Source of the DNA: Chitinophaga sp.
GTDB lineage: Bacteria > Bacteroidota > Bacteroidia > Chitinophagales > Chitinophagaceae
Assembly: GCF_017745275.1 (NCBI RefSeq)
Contig: NZ_JAGHZS010000008.1
Span: 62,001 to 126,000 of the forward strand
Direction of reading: 5' to 3'
Length of the DNA: 64,000 bases
Both the position numbers and the translations under genes were made by a program. Below, piece after piece: positions 1 through 9,536 of this stretch. The notes beneath the pieces were generated by a model. It saw only the letters and a program-made list of their open reading frames with translations. It was not told the origin of the DNA and did no database searches. The stretch's first letter is position 1; every line of letters starts with the position of its first letter.

Positions 1-1038
1 GTATTTCACACCAATACCGGCTGTAAAATACTTACGGTTACCTTTATTCTTGTTCTCATTAAAATAACCTGCCCTTACGGCAAACTGCTTATTGTACCAA
101 TATTCCATCCCCAGGGAATACATCAGCTCCTGCATTTCTTCTTTAAATCCTCCGGGAGCGTCTCCAAAAGAGCTGAACATGCCTTCCAGGGAGCTTTTGG
201 TCTTATACCTGCCCGCCGAATCCGGTGTTGGCACCAATAATTTATTGATATCCAGGGCAAATGTGAGTTCATTGTTTTCATCCAGCGCCAAAGTATAGGC
301 AGAACCAATACTGAGATTGGTGGGAATAAAATCCTTTTCCTGTGCAGAGCTCAGGTAAGAAATTTTTGTACCCATATTGGAAATGGCCGCACCGATGTTC
401 AGTTTATTTACCAGGCCGTCTGCCCGTTCAAAATCTTTTGTATAGAAACCTGATAGATCTACCGCAAAGGCTTTGGCTGCCTTTACCTGCATTCCATCTA
501 CCGATTGACCGTTGGCCAGGTTAGAATAAATGAAATGCCCGGTTAAGCCGATACCGAAGTGTTCTGATAATTTGCGGGCGTATCCTGCATCCAGGGCAAA
601 TTCTCGCGCATGGAAGTCCTGGATAGGCTGCCCATCTCTATCGGTAAAAGCAATGGTACCCAGTGAGAAATAACGCAATGACCCGGCGATGGCCTGTTGT
701 TCATCCAGTTTGGTATAGCCGTTCAGGCTGGCCAGGAAAACGTCGTTTACCAGCTCTTTCAGCCAGGGCGTATAAGTAACTGCAATCCCCGCATTTTTTT
801 CAGCGAATGGCAGCTTGGAAAGGTTGTTATAAATAGAATATGCATCTCCGGAAAGGCCTTGCCCTACATCTCCCATGGCTCCACTGCGTGCATCCGGTGT
901 AATTCGCAAAAATGGTACAGCGGTGTTAATAGGTACTGAACGACCATCTAACTGCCCCGTTGAAATTTGTGCTGAGGATTTGAAACTTATGAAAGTACCG
1001 TAAATGAACACAAGGCCCATTGTTACCTTTCGGATCAT
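1..1038 (-). CDS. porV: Type IX secretion outer membrane protein PorV (LptO), 3'-truncated by window edge
   Basis: I read this frame by hand: it is open from an ATG at 1038 down to base 1, giving 346 codons with no stop, so the C-terminus lies outside the window. The N-terminus is a signal peptide (MIRKVTMGLVF, ending near SSA/Q). A PorV hallmark follows (PFLRITPDARSGAMGD), then alternating segments typical of an outer membrane beta-barrel. In the type IX system PorV is the outer membrane shuttle that hands cargo with a C-terminal sorting domain to the sortase PorU. PorU is encoded immediately upstream on the same strand, 105 bp away, so the two are probably co-transcribed. Family assignment is strong; the exact start (M1 or the internal M7) is less certain. 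Confidence 0.93.
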   Translation of the reverse strand, partial: MIRKVTMGLVFIYGTFISFKSSAQISTGQLDGRSVPINTAVPFLRITPDARSGAMGDVGQGLSGDAYSIYNNLSKLPFAEKNAGIAVTYTPWLKELVNDVFLASLNGYTKLDEQQAIAGSLRYFSLGTIAFTDRDGQPIQDFHAREFALDAGYARKLSEHFGIGLTGHFIYSNLANGQSVDGMQVKAAKAFAVDLSGFYTKDFERADGLVNKLNIGAAISNMGTKISYLSSAQEKDFIPTNLSIGSAYTLALDENNELTFALDINKLLVPTPDSAGRYKTKSSLEGMFSSFGDAPGGFKEEMQELMYSLGMEYWYNKQFAVRAGYFNENKNKGNRKYFTAGIGVKY

Positions 1039-1143
1039 GCAGATTTTGTATTTGATAAGGATGTAAAAATAATCTTATTTATTAATATAACACAGAAAGG
1101 GGTTTAATTGGGATAATGGCAAAAATTATTTTCCTTACATAGG

Positions 1144-4100
1144 TTATAACAACACCAGCTTACCGCCCTTACTCGTCGCTATTTTAGTGGTCCTGATTGT
1201 TACTCTGTACAAATATACCCCCGGAGGTAATTTTGCTCCCGAATCACCACGTCCATCCCAGGGCATGCCTTCATAACGACCAGTTGTTGAAATTATTGTA
1301 CTATGCATTGTTTTAACCAGTGTCCCCCCTACTGTAAATACTTGCAATGTTAGCTGTAACTCTTGTCCCTGTTGATTATGCAGGAAAGTAAAACGTGTTA
1401 CATCCCGAAAAGGGTTCGGATAATTTCTCACATTCTCTACAGCCAATATTCCCTCTTCGGTCACCTTGAAATAAAGGGTGGTTGTTGCAGCATTGTTGTA
1501 GGTATCCCAGGCTTTAATTGTTATCCTATGCTCTCCTGCCAACAAACCACTCAGGGGAAACAGTACATTTCCTCTTTTATAACTATTCAAAGATGACTCA
1601 AAATAATCATTTAATACAATATATTCAGTACTATCCAAAATCGCCACCAGACTATGCGCACTATTATTTCCTGCTATATTAATGCCGCTACTGTCTGCCA
1701 GGTCTATCATTAACAGCGGATCCGGACCTGTAATATCTCCGTTTCTAAACTGCCGGTTATTCAGCCAGGCGTTGATTGCAGGCCCCGTAATATCAGTGCC
1801 GGGTGAAGAAATAATGCCACCCGTGCTAATGTTATTAAGATAACCACTACCATCCAGTTGGTCGTTACTGGTATAATAGCTGATCTTCCCTTTTCCGGTG
1901 CCGTCACGAATATCGCGGGGTGCTACAAATGTAAGGGAAAACTTGCCTGCATTAACCGTTTGTGTTCCCTGAAACAGCACATGCTGTTGTACTTTAAAAG
2001 CAGCAACCTGGCTACCAGCATCATTCCCAAGCGTTTTTTGCATAAATGGCTGATCATACACCGTAGTATAAAGTATTCCATTATAACCTGGCACCGGGTT
2101 CCCTTGTGCATCTGTGATATGTCCTTTAATGGTATAGGTACCCAATCCTTTTACAGTATCTGTATCTGTTGGGACATTCCCGTTAATGCTGTCTGTGACC
2201 ACTTTATAGGCTGGGAATGCCAGCGTTAACGCCGGATCTCCCAGCAATTGAAACTTACGGTTATTAATGGCATCCGCAGAGCCGCTGTAGGTGGCGTTCT
2301 TGGCCAACATAGCAGCGGTTCCCAGTGCAGGCATCCGGCCATTGGCATCGGGTGTAAAAGCTATTTTCAGGTAGTTGGCATTCATTAACTGGTTAGATGC
2401 GGCAAAAACAGCCCGGGTAGTCGTCATTAATGCGATAGCACCACCGGGCTGTTGAAGTAATATTTTATGTCCCAGCGATGTGATACCAGGATCATCATAA
2501 GGGGCAAAATCACAGGTAGCAGTAATAAACAGCGGTAATTTATGATCGTTATGCCAGGCATTAATGCTGGTGGCATCCAGGATGTTTTCTGCTGCCAGGC
2601 GGGCATTGCTGCCATGACCCGAATAGTTCAGCAAGAGGGTGCCTTTATTGATGCGGTTCGCAATAGCCGCGTTTACCTGCGGGTAGATGGCGCCTCCCGG
2701 GCCTTGTTCCTGCTGGTAAGCATCCAGGTATATTTTTGTGGTATTCAACAATGGGGCATTGCCATCTATAACAGTGGCCATCTTTTCGGCATCATCGAAA
2801 TGGAGATTATTATCTTCATCATCCGCCAGCAGGGTTACCTGGTTGCGCCAGGGCCCGAAGGCGGCCGGTTGCCGGTAGCTGATAATTTTATCTACCGCCT
2901 GCATTGCCTCACCCACATTGCGCGCCGGGATCCGGCCGATGCCAATATCCAGCAGGTCTGGAACACCGGTTTGGGTAATATCTCCCTTATCTTTTAATAT
3001 CCCGAAATAATCGTCTGATACATAAGAGCGGATCGCATCCAGGGAGGCCTCACTTTGCCAGGAAGGAACATCGTTCGTATTATTCTTAATGCGTTGCCGG
3101 TAATCATAAGAAGCGGCACCAAACAGCAGCAGGTAGCGGGGCGCCGGCCCCCGGTCGAAAAACATTTTTACGTAATCACGGATGGCTGTTGGGTCCGGGC
3201 TACCGGCTGCAAATTCATTATATACCTGGTCTATGGTGGTAACCTGTACCTGCAGTTGGTCCTGTGCACGGTGCAGGGCGGCCAGTCTCTCTGCTTGTCC
3301 CTTCAGCGCCTGCGTGGTAATAATAATCATATCGGCGGGGCCATTGCTATGCAGGTCCTGGTTCGCTACCGGCCCCACAAATGAAGGCTGTAAGGCCGCC
3401 TTATCGGAGAAAGCCATGTATTCATGCAAACTATCGTTACTTCCGGCGAACAACAGCGAATCGCCCTGCAGTTGGCACTTCACTGACATTGGCTTGAGCG
3501 GATCGGTGACATCCCAGACTTTCGTTTGCGCATCAGCGTTATGCAGCGCAAAACGGCTGTTTTGTGTACTCCCCACATACTGTGTACTGCGAAAATCAAG
3601 CTGGCCGTTGGCCGGCATTACCAGCGGACAACGGGTCTGTACTTCCAGGTAGTCCAGCCATCCCCGGTCATTTATATTATCTGGCGCAAATATAACCCCC
3701 ACCTCCAGTTGCGACCGGGCAGCAGTTGCTGTACCGGTGCCCGTAGCCGCGGTAGCTACGCCTTCAAAAACATTATCTGTTACCGGGAGGAGATATAAAT
3801 TAGTAATAGCGTTGACCTGGTTCACGGTGGCATTAAAGTTACATCCACCGCTGCTGCGGGCGGCCACGCGCATGCGAACAGTTACCGGGCTGGTAGCCGC
3901 TGCCGGCAGGGAAAACTGGTAATTACGCGACAACCCCAATACTTTACTGAATTCTGAACCCCACCACTGCTTACCGCTGTTCAGGAAGTTAAAGCTGTCG
4001 CGCTCAAAAAACGCCCGGTAGTTAACCGCATATTCGGGGACACCTGTAACCGGCTGATGATCATTAGCCTTTATACGTAGTCCATCTCCCCCAACAGTTA

Positions 4101-4551
4101 TATAATACCAGGCAGCATCCGCGTACAGGTTCCGTTGATGCACAAATGCACCGGTACCTGGGTTATATTGCCATCGATGAGGTCCAGGGGCGTAAAAGAG
4201 CAGGTAGTCATTTCCATCCAGGATGCCATCGCCGCCGTCTGCTGCATACAGGGCTACCTCCGGCAGATCGTCGTAGCGGGGCGTGGCATTGGGCTCCCCC
4301 AACATCTGGCCGCCGTTACCAAACAGCCGGATACTGCCGGTGGCTAATTGCTCCGCGTTAATTCCCATGCTTTTCAAAAAGGCCACATCTATTTTATAGA
4401 TACCGGGATCGGTGATAGCCAGCTTGTACCAGCTGCCGCTGGCCAGCACAGAATTTTTTTTATATTGACGAATACTGCTTTGGGCATGTATTTCCTGTTT
4501 ACCAAATAGGGAAAGCAGGAATATCCCGATAAAAATATAATTGAGTTTCAT
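1144..4551 (-). CDS. porU: Type IX secretion system sortase PorU
   Basis: About 1135 aa, a gingipain-type C25 cysteine peptidase. I place the start at the ATG at 4551 because it begins a clean signal peptide (MKLNYIFIGIFLLSLFGKQ, HAQ); the frame is open to 4620 but that adds a non-signal leader. The catalytic pair is visible: His646 in NYSGHGS and Cys680 in ITATCDFAPYDD. In this family PorU cleaves the C-terminal sorting domain from secreted cargo and attaches the cargo to anionic lipopolysaccharide at the cell surface. The protein ends in its own sorting-like domain (NYPNPF... then WDGRGDSGAKLPPGVYLYR), which known PorU proteins retain. It is followed by porV and is divergent from gldJ, so three type IX components are together. 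Confidence 0.96.
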   Translation of the reverse strand: MKLNYIFIGIFLLSLFGKQEIHAQSSIRQYKKNSVLASGSWYKLAITDPGIYKIDVAFLKSMGINAEQLATGSIRLFGNGGQMLGEPNATPRYDDLPEVALYAADGGDGILDGNDYLLFYAPGPHRWQYNPGTGAFVHQRNLYADAAWYYITVGGDGLRIKANDHQPVTGVPEYAVNYRAFFERDSFNFLNSGKQWWGSEFSKVLGLSRNYQFSLPAAATSPVTVRMRVAARSSGGCNFNATVNQVNAITNLYLLPVTDNVFEGVATAATGTGTATAARSQLEVGVIFAPDNINDRGWLDYLEVQTRCPLVMPANGQLDFRSTQYVGSTQNSRFALHNADAQTKVWDVTDPLKPMSVKCQLQGDSLLFAGSNDSLHEYMAFSDKAALQPSFVGPVANQDLHSNGPADMIIITTQALKGQAERLAALHRAQDQLQVQVTTIDQVYNEFAAGSPDPTAIRDYVKMFFDRGPAPRYLLLFGAASYDYRQRIKNNTNDVPSWQSEASLDAIRSYVSDDYFGILKDKGDITQTGVPDLLDIGIGRIPARNVGEAMQAVDKIISYRQPAAFGPWRNQVTLLADDEDNNLHFDDAEKMATVIDGNAPLLNTTKIYLDAYQQEQGPGGAIYPQVNAAIANRINKGTLLLNYSGHGSNARLAAENILDATSINAWHNDHKLPLFITATCDFAPYDDPGITSLGHKILLQQPGGAIALMTTTRAVFAASNQLMNANYLKIAFTPDANGRMPALGTAAMLAKNATYSGSADAINNRKFQLLGDPALTLAFPAYKVVTDSINGNVPTDTDTVKGLGTYTIKGHITDAQGNPVPGYNGILYTTVYDQPFMQKTLGNDAGSQVAAFKVQQHVLFQGTQTVNAGKFSLTFVAPRDIRDGTGKGKISYYTSNDQLDGSGYLNNISTGGIISSPGTDITGPAINAWLNNRQFRNGDITGPDPLLMIDLADSSGINIAGNNSAHSLVAILDSTEYIVLNDYFESSLNSYKRGNVLFPLSGLLAGEHRITIKAWDTYNNAATTTLYFKVTEEGILAVENVRNYPNPFRDVTRFTFLHNQQGQELQLTLQVFTVGGTLVKTMHSTIISTTGRYEGMPWDGRGDSGAKLPPGVYLYRVTIRTTKIATSKGGKLVLL

Positions 4552-4636
4552 TATCTTAATCGCAGTTTTTCGATCGGTTGATATAGATAATCCTTTATCA
4601 GCATGGACGAATGGCAGCAAATTACAAATTAATTTT

Positions 4637-4667
4637 TTTCGCCATAAAATAAAAAAGAGTACATTTG
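4637..4667 (+). promoter_or_regulatory. Bacteroidota-type promoter of gldJ
   Basis: A -7 element TACATTTG (4660-4667, matching TAnnTTTG) is preceded, 19 nt upstream, by TTTC (4637-4640), close to the TTTG -33 box. Transcription would begin near 4673, about 30 nt before the gldJ ATG. Assigned by consensus only. Confidence 0.6.
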
Positions 4668-4704
4668 CGTTTACTGTAAATATACTAGACTAAAGCTGTA
4701 TCGC

Positions 4705-6255
4705 ATGCGTAGATTAACCTCTTTATCATTGCTCGTAGGTACCAGCGTAATGCTATCCATGAGTGCCTGTCATAAAGACGGCGGGGGACTTTTCGGTAAG
4801 AAGAAGGAAGCTTCTTCCGCTACGGGCTGGAACTACAACGACCAAAAAATGGGCGGTTTCAGCGTAGCTAAAAACGTTGCCCAGCAAACAGGGCCCGGAC
4901 TTGTTTTCGTACAGGGTGGTACGTTTGCAATGGGAGCAACGGAGCAGGATGTAATGGGCGACTGGAACAATATTCCACGTCGTATCACTGTTTCCTCTTT
5001 CTACATCGATGAATCTGAAGTAGCCAACGTACATTATCGTGAATATTTATACTGGCTGAATCGCGTTTATGGCGAGTCATTCCCGGATGTTTACCGTAAT
5101 GCACTGCCCGATACCCTGGTATGGCGTAGTGAGCTGGCCTACAACGAGCCATTGGTAGAATACTATTTCCGTCACCCGGCTTACAACGACTACCCGGTAG
5201 TAGGTGTTACCTGGAAACAGGCAACTGACTATTGTAAATGGCGTTCTAACCGTGTAAACGAAAAATTGCTGATGGACAAAGGCCTGCTGTCTAAAGCAGA
5301 TGTAGGCAACCAATCAGACGACAACACCTTTGATACCAAGTCTTACATGGCTGGTTTATATGAAGGAACTCCCGGTAAGTTGTCTAAAAGCGCTAAACAA
5401 CAATTTAAAAATGCAGACGGAACTCCCCGTAATGCTGCTTTTGAAGATGGTGTAATGTTACCTAACTACCGTCTCCCAACAGAAGCAGAATGGGAGTACG
5501 CCGCACTGGGTTATATTGGTCAGAACCCTGGCCCTTCCAAAAAAGAAGGCAAACATGGGGAAGAGCTGATCATGAACAAACAGGTATATTCCTGGGGTAC
5601 CAATACCAGTGGCTTACGTGATATCCGCCGCGGTACCATGCAAGGTCAGTTCCTGGCCAACTTCAAGCGTGGTTCCGGTGATAACATGGGTGTGGCCGGT
5701 GGTTTGAACGACCGTGCTTCTATCCCTGGTCCTATCCGCTCCTTCTATCCCAACACGTTCGGTATTTACAATATGTCCGGTAACGTAGCAGAATGGGTAC
5801 TGGACGTTTACAGACCACTGAACCCTATTGATGGGGAAGACTTCAACTATTTCCGTGGTAACAAATTCCAGACTGTTTATCAGAATGAAAATAAAGAACT
5901 GGAAAAAGATAGTCTCGGTCACCTGAAAATGCGTGATGTTACTGATGAAGAAAGTGCTAACCGTTTGAACTACCAGAAAGGTGATGTTATCAACTACCTG
6001 GATGGTGACTCCCTCTCACAGGTGGAATATGGTTACGGTATCACTTCACTCATCAACGACAAATCCCACGTGATTAAAGGTGGTAGCTGGAATGACCGTG
6101 CTTACTGGCTTTCACCTGGTAACCGCCGTTACATGCAGGAAGATATGGCCACTAACACTGTTGGTTTCCGTTGCGCTATGGACCGTGTAGGTAGCCCTGA
6201 AGGTAATAAGTTCAAAACAGGTAACCTGTTTAAGAAACAACGCCAGAAGAGATAA
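4705..6255 (+). CDS. gldJ: Gliding motility / type IX secretion lipoprotein GldJ
   Basis: 516 aa. The N-terminus is a lipoprotein signal with lipobox LSMSAC (Cys22). The rest is a formylglycine-generating-enzyme-like (SUMF1) fold, seen as FVQGGTFAMGAT near residue 70, LPTEAEWEYAALG, MSGNVAEWVLDVY, IKGGSWNDRAYW and VGFRCAMDR towards the end. In gliding Bacteroidota GldJ is needed for stability of other Gld proteins, such as GldK, and for type IX secretion; it has no known catalytic role. Its position divergent from porU supports the call over the related GldK. It has its own promoter and ends before a very long palindromic terminator shared with the convergent peroxiredoxin gene. Confidence 0.94.
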   Translation: MRRLTSLSLLVGTSVMLSMSACHKDGGGLFGKKKEASSATGWNYNDQKMGGFSVAKNVAQQTGPGLVFVQGGTFAMGATEQDVMGDWNNIPRRITVSSFYIDESEVANVHYREYLYWLNRVYGESFPDVYRNALPDTLVWRSELAYNEPLVEYYFRHPAYNDYPVVGVTWKQATDYCKWRSNRVNEKLLMDKGLLSKADVGNQSDDNTFDTKSYMAGLYEGTPGKLSKSAKQQFKNADGTPRNAAFEDGVMLPNYRLPTEAEWEYAALGYIGQNPGPSKKEGKHGEELIMNKQVYSWGTNTSGLRDIRRGTMQGQFLANFKRGSGDNMGVAGGLNDRASIPGPIRSFYPNTFGIYNMSGNVAEWVLDVYRPLNPIDGEDFNYFRGNKFQTVYQNENKELEKDSLGHLKMRDVTDEESANRLNYQKGDVINYLDGDSLSQVEYGYGITSLINDKSHVIKGGSWNDRAYWLSPGNRRYMQEDMATNTVGFRCAMDRVGSPEGNKFKTGNLFKKQRQKR

Positions 6256-6270
6256 TTTAAATTAAGCGGA

Positions 6271-6376
6271 AGGCAAAAAGCCGAAAGCAAAAAGCTATAA
6301 AAGCGAATGACCTAAGCGGATATTAATCTTCTTAGGTCATTCGCTTTTATAGCTTTTTGCTTTCAGCTTTTTGCTT
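6271..6376. terminator. Very long palindromic bidirectional terminator between gldJ and bcp
   Basis: The arms 6287-6316 and 6331-6360 are perfect 30-nt reverse complements around a 14-nt loop. The pairing continues outward to about 6271 and 6376 with two mismatches, for arms of roughly 46 nt. The outer part is a tandem GCTTTTT repeat. It lies between two convergent genes and is far longer than an ordinary intrinsic terminator. Confidence 0.85.
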
Positions 6377-6389
6377 TTTGCTTTTTGCT

Positions 6390-6860
6390 TTACGCCTTTG
6401 GCTCCCAGAGTTCCAGGATTTCCTCCGTGTGATTTTTAGTATCCGGCTTTTTGATGATATGTGCAATCACGCCTTTTTCATCGATGAGGAAAGTAGTCCG
6501 ATGTATGCCATCATATGTTTTTCCCATCATTTGCTTTTCTCCCCAAACACCGTACTGGTTTACGATTTTATGATCTTCATCTGCCAGTAAAGTGAAAGGC
6601 AGATCAAATTTCTCGATAAACTTCTGGTGACTTTGTTCGCTATCTGTACTTACTCCTATTACCACGTATCCTTTTTTCAACAGCACATCATAGTTATCAC
6701 GCAGGTTGCAGGCCTGTGCCGTGCAGCCGGGAGTATTGTCTTTCGGATAAAAATACAGCACCACACGTTTACCTTTAAAGTCAGTCAGGGATACCTTTTC
6801 GCCGTGCTGATCATGTCCTTTAAAAACCGGGGCTTTACTGCCTTCTTTTAAGTTTGTCAT
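6390..6860 (-). CDS. bcp: Thioredoxin-dependent peroxiredoxin (BCP/PrxQ type)
   Basis: 156 aa from the ATG at 6860 (MTNLKEGSKAP). The frame extends to 6932, but that would overlap the upstream gene. It is an AhpC/TSA-family thiol peroxidase that reduces H2O2 and organic hydroperoxides in the cytoplasm using thioredoxin. The active-site motif YPKDNTPGCTAQACNLRD contains the peroxidatic Cys in TPGC and the second Cys five residues later, the usual PrxQ arrangement. GVSTDS and a C-terminal domain typical of the family follow. It starts 28 bp after the stop of the M23 peptidase gene and is probably co-transcribed with it. Confidence 0.95.
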   Translation of the reverse strand: MTNLKEGSKAPVFKGHDQHGEKVSLTDFKGKRVVLYFYPKDNTPGCTAQACNLRDNYDVLLKKGYVVIGVSTDSEQSHQKFIEKFDLPFTLLADEDHKIVNQYGVWGEKQMMGKTYDGIHRTTFLIDEKGVIAHIIKKPDTKNHTEEILELWEPKA

Positions 6861-6888
6861 ATAGCGTTTTTTAGCTGTTGTTAAAATA

Positions 6889-8577
6889 CTAGCGTTTGAA
6901 TGAAAGGCGGTAAGTGCCTTCATTACCTGCAATATCAGTTACTTTCATCACCAGCATATGCGTTCCGGGCTGGCAGTGTTCATCAAATGTATAAGTCAGC
7001 ACATTGCCTTTGCGGGAGAACAGCAGCCATTTGCCATCCAGCTCTGCACGATAGCTTTTGATGCCGCTGGCATCGTTCATCGCAAAAGCTATTTTGCCTG
7101 CTTTAGCGAGATTGGCGCCAGGCTTCACTCCCAATGGTGTTACTTTAGGCGCTATTGTATCTGCTTCCAGGTGGAAGTTCCCAAAGTCGCGGAAAGAACC
7201 CCTGTACCAGCCGTTTTCCAGCGAAGTGGCAGAAGCGCCACTACCCATGCCTTCGCGTACCATTACTATTTTAGATTGCAGATTTTCCGGCACATTACGG
7301 GAAGGTTTCAGCAATACATTAAAATAGTCGTGTACCGGTACCAATGGGGTATGCAAATGATATATATTAGAATAGGCCTTAGTGCTTACAGCCGGGGTCT
7401 CTGCATAGTTGAAGCAAATTTTGTCATATAGTGCTTCTTCATCCAGGTAAAATTCTACCTGGTTATTTTCGAAAATGTTACGTGAATCCGGATACATTTC
7501 GTTGGCGCAGGTTCTGTCTGCTGCCTCCGGTCCACCTTGTTGCAGGTGCAGTTTCACGGTAGAAGTATTACCATAGGCATCTTTTACCAACAGCTTCACT
7601 TCGTGTACGGCCCCATCTTCCAGGTGAATGGTACCATCGCCTTTGAGATCGTGGTAGATATCAAGTTTGTTGCCAGGCAAAGAGAAAAGCAGCTGATAGT
7701 AAGGGCCTCCTCCCTTCTTCACTTTATAATCGATGTGTGCATTCAGATAACGGGTTTCCTCGTAGCCGATATTATCCAGTTGAAAGTCGATGTCCGGTTC
7801 GCCATTCTGTAGAACTGTAACTTCGTATATACCGTAGATGTTACCCGTGTTCATGCGGTCCACAGCGCTTATACCGAGGCTGGCTTTCGCGGCATTGATT
7901 TTAATGACCGGCTGTGTGGTAACATATTCACCGTTCACCTTTTTCACGGGCAGCGTAATAGGTTGCTGCTCGTAGATACTTTTATCCCGGTCATATACCG
8001 CAATGCGGTATACGTCTGGTGCGTGAGTGTCTGCAATATCAAATCCAAACAGTAATGGATTCAACGGCTTTTCTGTTTGGGTATTGCGGATTTCGAAATG
8101 CAGGTGTGGTCCGGCAGAGCCTCCGGTATTACCGCTCCAGGCTACAAAATCGCCTTTCCTTACCGGGAACATGCCGGCAGGGATAGCCAGGTCGCTGGCC
8201 CAGCTTTCTGCCTGGTATTGTTGCTTCTTTACATATTGTTGCAGCGCCGGGAAAAAGGCGTTCAGGTGAGCGTATACAGTCGTATAGCCATTCGGGTGAG
8301 TAATGTACAACACATTTCCAAAGCCGGTGTGGGAAACCCCGATACGGCTCACATATCCATCTGCAGCAGCATGTACCGGCAGATTTTCCCTTTGCTGGGT
8401 TTTAATATCCATTCCCGAGTGGAAATGGTTAGGACGCAGCTCACCGAAATTGCCGGCCAGCTCTATTGGAACATTCAACGGATTTCTGAAATAGCCTTGC
8501 GGGTAGTCCTTTACCGGAATGGATTGCGCGTGTAATAATTGCGGTAGTAAGCAAAATAAACCGATGACTCTCTTCAT
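6889..8577 (-). CDS. Secreted M23 family metallopeptidase
   Basis: 562 aa with a signal peptide ending at LLHA/Q. The LytM/M23 domain is N-terminal (about residues 30-185): zinc ligands His53 and Asp57 in HFHSGMD, and His158/His160 in GPHLHFEIR. These residues are intact, so the protein should be an active zinc endopeptidase acting on peptidoglycan cross-links in the periplasm or at the surface. The remaining 370 residues look like beta-sandwich modules without a motif I recognise. The last one (FDEHCQPGTHMLVMKVTDIAGNEGTYRLSF style) resembles Ig-like domains found at the ends of such Bacteroidota peptidases. It leads an apparent two-gene operon with bcp. Confidence 0.9.
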   Translation of the reverse strand: MKRVIGLFCLLPQLLHAQSIPVKDYPQGYFRNPLNVPIELAGNFGELRPNHFHSGMDIKTQQRENLPVHAAADGYVSRIGVSHTGFGNVLYITHPNGYTTVYAHLNAFFPALQQYVKKQQYQAESWASDLAIPAGMFPVRKGDFVAWSGNTGGSAGPHLHFEIRNTQTEKPLNPLLFGFDIADTHAPDVYRIAVYDRDKSIYEQQPITLPVKKVNGEYVTTQPVIKINAAKASLGISAVDRMNTGNIYGIYEVTVLQNGEPDIDFQLDNIGYEETRYLNAHIDYKVKKGGGPYYQLLFSLPGNKLDIYHDLKGDGTIHLEDGAVHEVKLLVKDAYGNTSTVKLHLQQGGPEAADRTCANEMYPDSRNIFENNQVEFYLDEEALYDKICFNYAETPAVSTKAYSNIYHLHTPLVPVHDYFNVLLKPSRNVPENLQSKIVMVREGMGSGASATSLENGWYRGSFRDFGNFHLEADTIAPKVTPLGVKPGANLAKAGKIAFAMNDASGIKSYRAELDGKWLLFSRKGNVLTYTFDEHCQPGTHMLVMKVTDIAGNEGTYRLSFKR

Positions 8578-8661
8578 AATATTGCAAATGTAGGGAAAAG
8601 CGCAGTTTATGCTACCTTCTGAGGGACTGCCATTTTTTCAAACAAGCAGGTAAGGGAAAAA

Positions 8662-8704
8662 TTTAGGGAGATGGATACCGCCATGGCGTTTCCATCTCCC
8701 TAAA
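8662..8704 (-). terminator. Intrinsic terminator of the five-gene ABC operon
   Basis: Perfect 14-nt arms 8662-8675 and 8691-8704 (TTTAGGGAGATGGA and its complement). On the minus strand the hairpin is followed by a T-rich run. It sits 23 bp after the stop of the ABC ATPase gene. Confidence 0.8.
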
Positions 8705-8726
8705 CAAATTGTTATAATATTATTGC

Positions 8727-9536
8727 TTACAGTTGTTTCTTTATAGTGGCAACGAGCTGCTGGAATCCGGCATCCTGACGGATTTCCGGCTGCCAGGCAT
8801 ATCCCATTTCACACAGGTCATATTCCTGGATAATAGTAGCGCCTTCTTTGCCTTCTTCTTTACCCAACACCCAAACGGTGTCGGAAATAGCGGCCGCGTT
8901 CTCAATATCGTGGCTCACAATAATCAGGGTATTTTCTTCATGTAGGGTAGATACTTTGATCAACAATTGAATTACCTTATCGATCATGAGCACATCCAGT
9001 CCGGAAAAGGGCTCATCCAATAAAATAAACTTGTTGCCGGTAAGTACCTGCTGAATAATACTCACACGCTGACGCTGGCCACCACTGAGCTGTGCCGGGT
9101 ATTTTTTCAGGTGTTCTGTGAGCTGAAAAGTGCCTGCATAGTCTTCAATAATGCGCTTTTTCTCGTCTTCCGTGAGCTTTACAGCAGCGTTATCCAATCC
9201 TATTTTCAGGTTATGATAAATAGTACGGTGGTTAAAGAGAATATAGTTTTGCGGTACAATCCCTACCTCCCCGGCTTTCACGGGGTGCTGGTCGTTATCA
9301 ATTTTTACTACCCCCTGTGTTGGCTGAATCAGCCCAGACAGCATCTTAAACAACTGTGTTTTACCAATACCACTTCTGCCGATCAATGAAACTACCTGTC
9401 CCTGTTGCATATTAGGACGGTGAATATCATGGATACAGAAGTTAATATCGCGGAGAATGGTTTTATCGCCATACTGCAACGTAAGGTGTTCCGCAGTCAG
9501 CAACGGTTCATGTTTCGTATATACGTTGGCGTTCAT
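8727..9536 (-). CDS. ABC transporter ATP-binding protein (nitrate/sulfonate/taurine type)
   Basis: 269 aa cytoplasmic ATPase. It has a Walker A (GRSGIGKT, residues 53-60), a Q-loop near PQNY, an ABC signature LSGGQRQRV, a Walker B KFILLDEP and an H-loop IVSHD, so all catalytic elements are present. The closest families by eye are SsuB/TauB/NrtD. It is the last gene of a five-gene operon. Its ATG overlaps the stop of the permease gene by one base (TAATG), implying translational coupling. It would power the complex made with the permease and probably the binding-protein/OmpA fusion upstream. The substrate cannot be read from the sequence, and a signalling or force-transducing role is as possible as import. 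Confidence 0.9.
   Translation of the reverse strand: MNANVYTKHEPLLTAEHLTLQYGDKTILRDINFCIHDIHRPNMQQGQVVSLIGRSGIGKTQLFKMLSGLIQPTQGVVKIDNDQHPVKAGEVGIVPQNYILFNHRTIYHNLKIGLDNAAVKLTEDEKKRIIEDYAGTFQLTEHLKKYPAQLSGGQRQRVSIIQQVLTGNKFILLDEPFSGLDVLMIDKVIQLLIKVSTLHEENTLIIVSHDIENAAAISDTVWVLGKEEGKEGATIIQEYDLCEMGYAWQPEIRQDAGFQQLVATIKKQL

Noticed and set aside
6861..6932. Extended N-terminus for the peroxiredoxin
   Set aside because: It would overlap the M23 peptidase gene end and precedes the normal family start MTNLKEGSKAP.
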